From an uncultured Clostridia bacterium (GTDB lineage Bacteria > Bacillota > Clostridia > UBA1381), in assembly GCA_947626045.1 (NCBI GenBank), contig CANQQS010000004.1:1-52658 (forward strand): DNA of 52,658 bases, given 5' to 3'. The notes under the pieces are model-generated. The model saw nothing but the letters and a program-made list of their open reading frames with translations, was not told the DNA's origin and made no database searches. The stretch's first letter is position 1, and every line of letters begins with the position of its first letter. Shown here in pieces: positions 34,448 to 43,700 of this stretch. A program made the position numbers and the translations under genes.

Positions 34448-35413
34448 ATGGACCTTACACAATACGACAACCCGCTCACGCCCAAGTTTTACGCGGACGG
34501 GTTAAGGGAAGAAGGTATAATCGGCAACGATGAGGCGGTGAAAGCAGTCGCTACGCTTTTCTATAAAACGGGCGAGGGATTGCCCGGTACAATGCTGATA
34601 GCCGGACCGACAGGAAGCGGCAAAACGGAAATTTTCCGCGCTTTGCGACGATTTACGCACGAAGACCTTATTAAGATCGTGGACGCTACAGCGATAACGC
34701 CCGCGGGTTTCAAGGGCGATTTCAAAATCACAAATCTAATAAAAGACCTTGCCTCGCCGGGGATTTTGGTGCTTGACGAAGCGGACAAAATGCTTGAACC
34801 TCACACCGGCGGAGACGGCACGAACTACACCGATATGCTGCAAAATGCTTTGTTGAAAATTACAGACGGTGATGATAAGGTTTTAATCTCAAAAGACGAC
34901 GGGAGCGGCGCCATGACATACGTGGACACTTCCCGCATTTCCGTCGTATTTGTCGGAGCGTTCCAAAGGCTGCTTGAAAAGAAAAGCCTCGAATCCGGCG
35001 GCATTGGTTTCGGTAACACTCCGCGCCATAAATGCGATTACTCGAACACTACCATTACGCAAGAAGATTTGGTCGGTTACGGAATGAGAGAAGAACTTGC
35101 GGGCAGAATACAGCAGATAATTTGCCTTGATTCGCTGACGCTTGAAACAATGCGGGAAATAGGGCTAAAAGCAGTAAAGGACATCTCGCGGCGTATCAAG
35201 CGCGACATAACAATAGACACTGATACGCTTAATAAAATCGCGAACGAGGCGCTGAAAAAGTCTTTCGGGGCGCGGTGGTTGAAGTCGGAAATTATACGCT
35301 TATTTGACGCACAACTTTACGAAGATCCGAACAAGCCAAGCTACACACTCGCATACAGAGACGAAGCCGCTGACATACAGAGCGCAGATGATGAATTGCC
35401 GTGGTGGGAATGA
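34448..35413 (+). CDS. Orphan ClpX-like AAA+ ATPase
   Basis: A 321-residue AAA+ protein related to the ClpX/HslU group. Walker A is GPTGSGKTEIFRAL, Walker B is GILVLDEADKML, sensor 1 lies in RISVVFVGAFQRL, and the arginine-finger/sensor 2 region continues as GMREELAGRIQQI and SFGARWLKSEI. It lacks the N-terminal zinc-binding domain of true ClpX, and the region that should hold the ClpP-docking IGF loop (about GIGFGNTPRHK) carries GIGFGN, which may or may not work. It ends with an acidic/aromatic tail (DDELPWWE), unlike ClpX. The ribosome binding site is GGGGAGAG. Such short ClpX-like ATPases occur in phages and mobile elements. A terminator hairpin overlaps its stop codon. Confidence 0.82.
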   Translation: MDLTQYDNPLTPKFYADGLREEGIIGNDEAVKAVATLFYKTGEGLPGTMLIAGPTGSGKTEIFRALRRFTHEDLIKIVDATAITPAGFKGDFKITNLIKDLASPGILVLDEADKMLEPHTGGDGTNYTDMLQNALLKITDGDDKVLISKDDGSGAMTYVDTSRISVVFVGAFQRLLEKKSLESGGIGFGNTPRHKCDYSNTTITQEDLVGYGMREELAGRIQQIICLDSLTLETMREIGLKAVKDISRRIKRDITIDTDTLNKIANEALKKSFGARWLKSEIIRLFDAQLYEDPNKPSYTLAYRDEAADIQSADDELPWWE

Positions 35414-35433
35414 TACCCGCCGCGGCTTTTTTT
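35398..35433 (+). terminator. Terminator overlapping the end of the ClpX-like gene
   Basis: GCCGTGGTGGG-aatgata-CCCGCCGCGGC (two G-U pairs, no mismatch) followed by TTTTTTT. The left arm encodes the last residues of the gene. Confidence 0.75.
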
Positions 35434-35500
35434 GGTATATAAAACAACTTCATTCAGTCGGGTGCAACACTGCATTTATTAAAGAAGGAGTTGATTTACA

Positions 35501-35728
35501 ATGCAAAACGAAAAAGAGAAACGCGAGGCTCAACCACTGCTTGCTACAATTGTGATGTACCCAAGCGGCACAGCCGGTGTTGCTCAGGGCTCACACCTAA
35601 GCTACAATGATAAGCGAATTGTTATGAAACACACGGGAATGTATTGGCAGCTGATTACGCAGGAATTGAAAAAACAGACGCTGCATTGTCTTTTGAGTTT
35701 AACATTATTGCTATACCATGACAGGTAA
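35501..35728 (+). CDS. Small hypothetical protein, possibly truncated at the 3' end
   Basis: A 75-residue ORF starting 10 bases after AAGAAGGAG. The first 58 residues (KEKREAQPLLATIVMYPSGT, GVAQGSHLSYNDKRIVMKHT, WQLITQELKKQ) look like a real small protein. The last part (TLHCLLSLTLLLYHDR) is antisense to the remnant gene that follows, so the original C terminus may have been lost at a junction. No family is recognised. It follows the ClpX-like gene and probably belongs to the same acquired unit. Confidence 0.5.
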   Translation: MQNEKEKREAQPLLATIVMYPSGTAGVAQGSHLSYNDKRIVMKHTGMYWQLITQELKKQTLHCLLSLTLLLYHDR

Positions 35729-35818
35729 CACATCGCCGAATTCTGTGCCGAAGTCACCGCGCACGGCAGCGCGGCAATCGCCATAACCGCCAAAGCAGCG
35801 TTGAAATAAATTTTTCAT
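35700..35818 (-). pseudogene. Remnant of a secreted-protein gene (frameshifted signal peptide)
   Basis: AGAGGCGG precedes ATG 35818 by about 6 bases, and the DNA then reads ATGAAAAATTTATTTC. In the ATG frame the peptide makes no sense, but removing one A gives a classic signal peptide (MKIYFNAALAVMAIAALPCA, then VTSAQ). The gene therefore seems frameshifted near codon 3, and its body was replaced by the unit carrying the ClpX-like gene. It is on the same strand as, and downstream of, the two AraC genes, so it may once have been their target. Confidence 0.4.
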
Positions 35819-35865
35819 AGTAGTCCGCCTCTTATAATAATTCAATTTACAATAATCAAATGAGT

Positions 35866-36672
35866 TTAACGGTAAATCACCGTAAAATCCTCCGCCGTCA
35901 TTTTGAACGCTTCGTAGAAATCAGCGCGGAAATCCGACGCGTTATCATAATCCATATTTTTTGCGACAAAATCCACGTCCAAATTGGGATCGCAGAAAAG
36001 CAGATGCTTTGCGTTTTCCATACGCAGCTTATGATAATAGCTGTCAGCCGACATAAAAAATATATTATAGAACATATCATTCATGTTCTCGCGCGAAATG
36101 CCGAGCGCGGACAGGAGTCCGTCGTAGGGAATACGCGCCCGACGGTAATTTTTCTGCATATAGTCTATTATCGGCTTTATGAGCAGGCTGTTTTTGTCGT
36201 ACACGTAATTGTCCGCCTCGATAAGCACTGCGCCGAGCTTGCCTATAAGCGAATACAGCACCGCCGAAATTTCCGCGCCGTTTTCCGCCTGCTTGCCGTT
36301 AAAGCCGAAAACGATGTCAAAATACCTTCGCATAATATCCTTTTCGTTCTCGGACAGACGCACCACGCGAAATCTTCCCAGACCGCAGTAATGCAGCAGC
36401 GGATGCAGCCGCCTGCTCGTGAATGCAATGTGGCGCATACGCATATCGCCGTCGCAGCGAACACCGAAAAGATTGCCCGAACCGACGAAAATAACGTCGC
36501 CGGCGGAAAACTCCGTTTCGGGATTTTCCTGTGCTATGGCGTACCCCGGTTTATCCGGCAGAAGGAGCTGATGGCACGCGAAACCGTCCATGCGCATCTT
36601 CCCGTCAATCACATGGTCTGTTACGTCCGATAACGCAAGCATATATTTATGCCTGAAATCCGATACCCGCAT
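35866..36672 (-). CDS. AraC-family transcriptional regulator (second of pair)
   Basis: A 268-residue protein. The N-terminal two-thirds is a sensing domain with a cupin-like start (FACHQLLLPDKPGYAIAQEN, FSAGDVIFVGSGNLFGV). The C-terminal 100 residues hold the two helix-turn-helix motifs of the family in divergent form (LLSALGISRENMNDMFYNIF; then VDFVAKNMDYDNASDFRADFYEAFKMTAEDF, of which NASDFRADF matches the second-helix consensus). GTGAGGT lies 8 bases before the start. It begins 13 bases after the other AraC gene's stop, so they are one operon. It probably senses a sugar or oligosaccharide; the ligand is unknown. Confidence 0.87.
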   Translation of the reverse strand: MRVSDFRHKYMLALSDVTDHVIDGKMRMDGFACHQLLLPDKPGYAIAQENPETEFSAGDVIFVGSGNLFGVRCDGDMRMRHIAFTSRRLHPLLHYCGLGRFRVVRLSENEKDIMRRYFDIVFGFNGKQAENGAEISAVLYSLIGKLGAVLIEADNYVYDKNSLLIKPIIDYMQKNYRRARIPYDGLLSALGISRENMNDMFYNIFFMSADSYYHKLRMENAKHLLFCDPNLDVDFVAKNMDYDNASDFRADFYEAFKMTAEDFTVIYR

Positions 36673-36685
36673 AAAATTTACCTCA

Positions 36686-37531
36686 CTAAAAATTATATAT
36701 CGCCTGGTGGCGGAACTGCGCCGGCGTAAAGCCGGTTTTGGCTTTAAATACCTTTGTGAAATAGCTTACCGAGCCAAACCCCGATTTGGTCGCCACAATC
36801 CGTATCGGCATATCCTTATTTTCGGTAAGCAAAACTTTTGCCTTACCGACGCGCGCGTGCTGCAGAAAGTCGTGCGGCGTCATACCGTACACGCTTTGGA
36901 ACAGCCTGCACAGGTGCGGATGCGACATACCGGAATGTGCGTCTATCATTTCTGCCGTAAGATTGCAGTCGCCGCAGTGAGTTTTTATATACTGCACCGC
37001 GGGCATAAGCCTTTGAACGTCAGCCTCGATATTTTTCGACGAGCTTGTGCAGCATATCGACATAAGCGTAAGCAGATTGTGAAGCCTTACGGACGCGGTT
37101 ATGTGCCTTGAAGCGGTATCGCTTTTGTATGCGTCGTACACATCCCAAACAAGAGAACGCAGAAGTTTGCCTTGCTCGCCGTCTACGGAAAGCATACCGC
37201 TCGTGGGCAGGTTTAGACTGGTGTATATGCTGCTCAGTTCACAGCCCGAAAAGAGAATAAACAAAACCTTCCACGGACGAACTGCGGGCTTGTATCCGTG
37301 GGGCGTTTCGGGCATGAAAAAGAACATGTCACCGGGACGCACCGCGCTGACATGACCGAGCGAATTTGTAAAAATGCCTTCACCTTCAAGGCACAGCGAA
37401 ATCATGCCGCACGTTCCGAGTCCCGCCTCGCGCGACGTTATTTTTGTTTCCGTATGCTCTTTTACACCGTGTACAACCAAGGGGAGGAGACACATCTCCT
37501 TTTCGGTCGGTTCTTTGAACATAAATATCAT
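36686..37531 (-). CDS. AraC-family transcriptional regulator (first of pair)
   Basis: A 281-residue regulator with an N-terminal cupin (about 1-110: VRPGDMFFFMPETPHGYKPA, VLFILFSGC) and a canonical C-terminal AraC domain (about 185-281: NLTAEMIDAHSGMSHPHLCR, FQSVYGMTPHDFLQHARVGKA, IRIVATKSGFGSVSYFTKVF, KTGFTPAQFR). The start is ATG 37531 or ATG 37522; AAAAAGGACGG sits very close to the first and far from the second. It is divergent from the giant SLH gene, so the intergenic region 37532-37711 probably carries control sites for both. With the second AraC gene it likely responds to plant-derived sugars. Confidence 0.93.
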   Translation of the reverse strand: MIFMFKEPTEKEMCLLPLVVHGVKEHTETKITSREAGLGTCGMISLCLEGEGIFTNSLGHVSAVRPGDMFFFMPETPHGYKPAVRPWKVLFILFSGCELSSIYTSLNLPTSGMLSVDGEQGKLLRSLVWDVYDAYKSDTASRHITASVRLHNLLTLMSICCTSSSKNIEADVQRLMPAVQYIKTHCGDCNLTAEMIDAHSGMSHPHLCRLFQSVYGMTPHDFLQHARVGKAKVLLTENKDMPIRIVATKSGFGSVSYFTKVFKAKTGFTPAQFRHQAIYNF

Positions 37532-37711
37532 CCGTCCTTTTTAAAAATTATATCATCATAAATACATAAAATCAAGCAAATACGACAATCAACCGCTTTT
37601 TTCGGTGTGTAATTTTATATCATTCGTGTTATAATATTATAATTTACTCATGGTCTGCGGTGTGGTAATATATAATTAAGAATATTATTTTTTGAAGGGA
37701 GTTTTCGTATT

Positions 37712-40700
37712 ATGAAGTTCAGAAAATCAATAAGTTTGTACACGGCATTGATTATGCTCGTGTCGATGTTTTCACCGTTCGGCGCTCTGTCAACGGCAAC
37801 GGCGTCGGGTGAAAATCATGTAATTTTTGCGATGAATTTTGACGAAGCGTCGGACAGCAAAACACCGGCACCGCAGGTCGGTCAGGCTGTTATTGAAGCG
37901 GGAAGCGGAACGGCTGTCGCATTTAAAGCACCGGAAAACGTGGACGGACATAACACTAACGCCGCGTATTTTCCGGGAGGTGGCAGCAAAACCAACCCAA
38001 CATGGATTGAAGCGAAAAACGGCGACGGTAATCCGCTGTTCAGCGGCATAGACGGCGCTGTTGTTTCCATGTGGATATTGCCGGAAGATGTGGGAAGCAA
38101 TACAAGCTGGCTTTATTCTGTTACGAATGCAGGAGACGGGCAATTTGAAGGCGCCGCTGTAGCGTCGCAGCGCGAATATATAGCGGCGTTTATCACATCG
38201 GGTAAACTTCTCAGATGTGAACGCGGCGCGGCGACAAATTCAACATCATATTTCATTGAGAAAGCCTATCCCGAGGAAACGAACGGACACAGAATTGATA
38301 TAATCGAAGGCGAAAATATTCAGGAAGTATATGTTGACGGAAATCTCTTTATGGAGGGCGGCACTAATAAAACCATATCGCAGATACTCGGCGAGAAAGG
38401 AACAAGGAGCAGTTCCTGTTTTAAAATCGGTTTTATAGGCTGGGGCGAAACATTTAAGGGCTACATAGATGATGTCGTAGTATATGACGTTGCGCCCAAC
38501 GTTAATCTCGGAATGACAGAGATTTCGGACGAATCCGTAGCGCTTCCCACACCCGCCGCTGACGCTGGCTATACCGTAAAATGGAGCGCTGAAGGAAGCT
38601 CGCCGATTTCTATTGATGAAAACGGCTATGACGCGACTATAACCAAGCCCGAAACAGATACCGATGTAAAGCTTACCGCGACAATCACTATCGGCGAGGG
38701 TGACGGCGATACATATAAGAGAGAACTCACAAAGGATTTTACCGTAAAGGTAAAAGGCACGACAAAGTACGCCGCTGAGGTTGACACAGGTTCAAACGAT
38801 TATTTGGAAATAGACGGCGCGGAAAGCGAATTCTTGGAAGCCGCTCCCGTCACAGTTAATGTAAAGGGCGCTGTTCCGGCGGGACAGTACATAAAGTCCG
38901 TAAAAGCAACCCAAGCCGACGGAGAAGAAACCGTTACGGCTACAAAGATCGGACTTAAAAAGTACACCTTTAATATGCCCGCGTATAACGTAAAAGTATC
39001 GGCAGAGCTTGCGAATATTCCCGATGATTTAAAGGATAAGCTTGCGGAAGCAAATAAAAAGTTTGACGCAACAGGCGCGGACAGCTCAAAGCTCACAGAC
39101 ATGGGTTTTGAAGAAAATACGAGCGCGGACGAGTCAACTCCCGATGTTAAACACGCTTCCGTTATGGCGAACAAAAATACACAAACCACTCCCGTTACAT
39201 TTAACGGTACGGACGGCTACGGCAAAAACGCCGATTGGTTTATGGTAGAGTTTGTGCCGTCGTCGTTCGGTAAAGGTAAGCCGGGATTTAACGATATGTG
39301 GTTTACCGATATGGACGGTACCGCGAGATACGGATTTTGTTACGCGGCACACGATGACGGATTTTTCTCCGGCGCAGGTGAAAGGAACGCTCCCGGCAAA
39401 AGCACTGACAGACTTGCCAATCATACAGGCACAACACCTGTATCAAGCAATATAACATCGTTTACATATACGGACGACGCGGACGTATGCCATATTTTGG
39501 TAGAAAACGGCACGGACGGGTATACCGTTAAGATGTATAAAAACTATGAGCTTATTGTTACTGAAAGCTATTCGGGAAAGTTTAACGGTATAAATAAACT
39601 CGGTATGTTTACCGCGACCGGCTCTAATGATTTACCCGTAAGCTTCGGCAACTTAAAAATCTATTCCGACATACCTCACGAGGGTACTCCGAATATCGAG
39701 ATAGATTATGAAAACGAAAAACTCACAGGATTTGATGAGGGCGGCTCGTACACGATAAACGAGGAAGAAGTATCGCCCGACGCTTCGACACACACGCTGT
39801 CCGTAACGGAGTATATTCCGACTGAGAACACAGAGACGCTTTCAATAGTTAAAAAGGGAAGCGAAGGCACGACAAAGGACAGTGCAGCGCAGTCGCTCGT
39901 TGTTCCCGCGCGTCCGGCTGCTCCGGCAGGCGTGACGGGCGAAGCTCCGACGGCAGAGGGCGGCAAGGGCAAGCTGAAAAATACTACGGATGGTATGCAG
40001 TACAGGGAAAAGACTGACGGAACCGGCGGCATGTGGACGGATTGCACGGCGAGTGAAACGGAAGTTGTCGCGGGCAAGACATACGAGGTTCGCACAAAGG
40101 CGACAGCAACAGCGTTCGCGTCATTGGCGGCAGATGTGGAAGTAGGAGCATACGTTGCGCCCGAACCGCCCGACGAGTACCCGACACGTCTTTTCTACGC
40201 GAATTTCGATGAAAACGAAATTGAGGCTGTAAAAGGTAAAATCACGAACCAAGGCGTGACCGTTGCGGAAGATAACGGCAATAAAGTTGCGAGCTTTGAC
40301 GGTTCCCACTATATGGAAATCGCGAAAGACGACGGCACTCCGCTCCTGAATGGTACGGAAACGGCGGCTATCCACATTAAGGCGAAGCCTGCGAACACAA
40401 CCGCCGACTGGTACTTCTACGCCGCTCCCGACGCAACGAGCCAGACCGACAGAACAAAAACCGGCGGCACAAAAGAAATGTACATCGGCGCGGCGAATAT
40501 AGACGGCGTGCTTAATCTTGAACGCTACAAGGGCGGACGCGAGGGTATGCCCGCAGTAAAGTCAACGCTTGCGAAGGACGCATGGCATGATCTTGATTTC
40601 CTCTTTAACGAGGACACCATGGAGGCGTATATTGACGGAAAATTCGTCGGCTCGCAGACGTATACGGGCGCGAAGCTTTCCGAAATCCTCGGCACGGCTG

Positions 40701-43700
40701 ACACGCAGGTATTCTACATAGGCAAAGCCAACTGGGGAACGGGCGAATACTTAAAGGGCATGGTTGACGACATTTCCGTTTACTCGATTGCTCCGATTGT
40801 TGACATTGAAAATAAGAGCATAACCGATTTGCTCACGCTCCCGACCGTTGACGCAGACGCGGGTTATACCGTGGAGTGGACGAGCGATAAGCCCGAAGTT
40901 ATCAAAATTGAAAACGGCGCGGCAACGGTAAAACAGCCGGCGGCAGATACAGCGGTAAAGCTCACAGCCAAGATAACATACGGCGCAGGCATTAACATAT
41001 CGAAGGATATTACCGTAACGGTTCAGGGACAGACCGCGCTTAAAGTAACGGTTGACGACGCGGTTCAGGATAACGTAACGGTTGACAAAACCGAAGCATA
41101 TTTGGGTGATGAGATTAACGTAACCGTAACCGCGCCCGACGGCAAGGTCATAAAGGACGTTAAGGCCGGTGATATGAGTATTCTCACAAGCGGCAGACAC
41201 GGCGCGTATAAATTCACTATGCCGTCGTCGGATGTAAAGGTAACGGTTGAATTTGAGGAAAAGAAACAGACCGCGGTATTCCATTTTGAGGACGGCACGG
41301 CTGACGGAATTACATACGTGCAGGAGGGAAGCGCAGGTACAATGGAATTTGCGGACGGCAAGACCGACAAGGCTTTAAAGCTTACTCCGAGCGCTAAAAA
41401 CGGTTGGTATGGCACGCTTGACAAATTCCCGCTTTCGCTGAGCTTCTCCGTAGGCGCGTGGATAAAGCCCGCAGATATGGATAATTGGTGGCAGAGAGTA
41501 TTCGATTTCGGCACAGGCGAGGGTAACAGTATATTTGTCACCACGCGCGGTGAAACTCCCAATGCGAAATCGGAGGGTACATACCGCATGGATGCTTTCG
41601 GAGCGGGCATAGATTCGCCCACAAAACTTACCGTGAACGAATGGGCATACATAACGGTAACTTACGATGAGGCGACCGATAAGGTAACGCTGTATCTTAA
41701 CGGCGAATCGGTCGGAACGGCAACATGTACCAAAAATATGGCTGAGGTTTACGGCGGTACTGCAAATTATATAGGAAAGTCGCAGTATGCGGCGGATGCT
41801 CTTTACAGCGGTCTTATAGACGAAATGGTAATCTACAATTACGCGATTACGGCGGATGAGATAAAGGAGCTTATGGGCGTTGAGGAAACTCCCGCACCTA
41901 CAGCGACACCGAGTGCAGCACCTACCGACGCGCCGACAGCAACGCCGAGTGCGACACCAACAGACGAGCCGACAGCGACACCGAGCGTAACACCGACAGA
42001 TGCGCCGACAGCGACACCGAGCGTAACACCTACAGACGCACCAACGGCAACGCCGAGCGTAACACCGACAGATGCGCCGACAGCAACTCCGACGGCAACG
42101 ACAGCGCCGAAGCCCGACGATTCAAGCGAACACCTAAAGGGCAACATCGTTGACGGCACATATGACACGGTATTTGACGCTTCGGCTATTGAGGACTCGT
42201 TTACCGATAAAAAGGTTGATGATGAGGAAGCTCTTTCGGGCTGGACGTCAAACTGGAGCGGCGAAAACAACTCAAAAGGAATGAACGTTAATTTTATAAC
42301 CGACGGCGACAAGCAATGGTTCCAGTTCTACGGTCCCGTTATCGCGGCAAGCGGCACACCGGCGGATCTGTACACACCGAAATACGGAAGCTCGGCGAAG
42401 TGGTTCGCGATAGATTTCCTTATGAGTTCCAGTATTGAAAAGGGTACGGGAGATCCGGTATTCTGTCATGACGCGGTTCTGCTCGACAATGATAAAAAGC
42501 CTATTTTCGGCTACGCGTACACAACTCACGACGATGGCTTCTTCCCCGGCTCGGGCGAACGCTCGTACGACGCTGACGGCACATACACCCAAATGCAAAG
42601 CGGTGATAATTTCGCAAGCTTCCTCGGTCAGGACAACGGCACGGCGGGAGTATTGTACGAAAACGGAAAATCCGTAATGCGTATAATCGTTGACAACGGA
42701 GTGAAATATGACGGTCAGGACGCGTATGCCGTAACATGCGCGATAGATAAGGATGGTACGGGTAATTTTGAAGTTATCAGCACGCGCTATTATAAGGGCA
42801 GCGCGAACGGCTTCGGCGGAATAAGAGAAGCCACGATTAATACCAAGGAATGGTATAACAACGCCCGCTACGGAAACATGAAGGTTTACGTGGAAAAGGA
42901 AGCGCCGACTCCCACAGCATCACCGAGCGTATCTCCTACAACTTCACCTAGTGCAACACCGACAGACGCACCGACAACAACGCCGAGTGCAGCACCTACA
43001 GACGCACCGACAACAATGCCGAGCGTAACGCCTACAGACGCGCCGACAGCGACGCCGAGCGTAACGCCGACCGACGCGCCGACGACAGCGCCGAGTGTAA
43101 CGCCTACAGACGCGCCGACAACTACGCCAAGTGTAACGCCTACAGACGAGCCGACAGCATCACCGAGCGTGTCACCGTCACAAAAACCGACACTGACGTT
43201 TGATGTTACGGGAGCGGTTAAAAACAGTGACGGCACAGCGGCGGCAAACCGCAAGCTTACATTGAAACCGCTCGGATTGGAAACGACTACGGACGAGAAC
43301 GGCAATTACGCGTTTGACGGAGTTGAGGCGGGCAGCTACAATATAGTTGTTGAAACGGGCGACGGAAAAACGGTCACAACGCTTATTGACGTAACGGACG
43401 GTAATGTCAGCGCGGACATAACGCTTCCCGCCGCTAATGTCGCAAGCGCGGTTGAAACAACCGACAGCGACACCGGTTCCGATATAAAGGTAGAGGACAT
43501 TGTTGTGGGCGGTCTTGACGAGCTTGCCGATGCGGTTGCCGATGCGCTTCCCGACGCGGATAAGACAAAGGATATTGAGGTCAAAATGACCGTCGAGAGT
43601 AAGAAGGAGGACGCTTCCGACACCGAGCAGCAGGCAATAAAGCAGGAGAGCAATAACAAAGCCGAAAAGCTTGATTACATTGATATAGACATTATTAAAA

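Noticed and set aside
41839-43305. CRISPR-like or collagen-like pattern, including Val/Gly-rich minus-strand ORFs
   Set aside because: The regular 36-base repeats have no spacers. They are an in-frame Thr/Pro/Ala linker, and the Val/Gly ORFs are its antisense reading.
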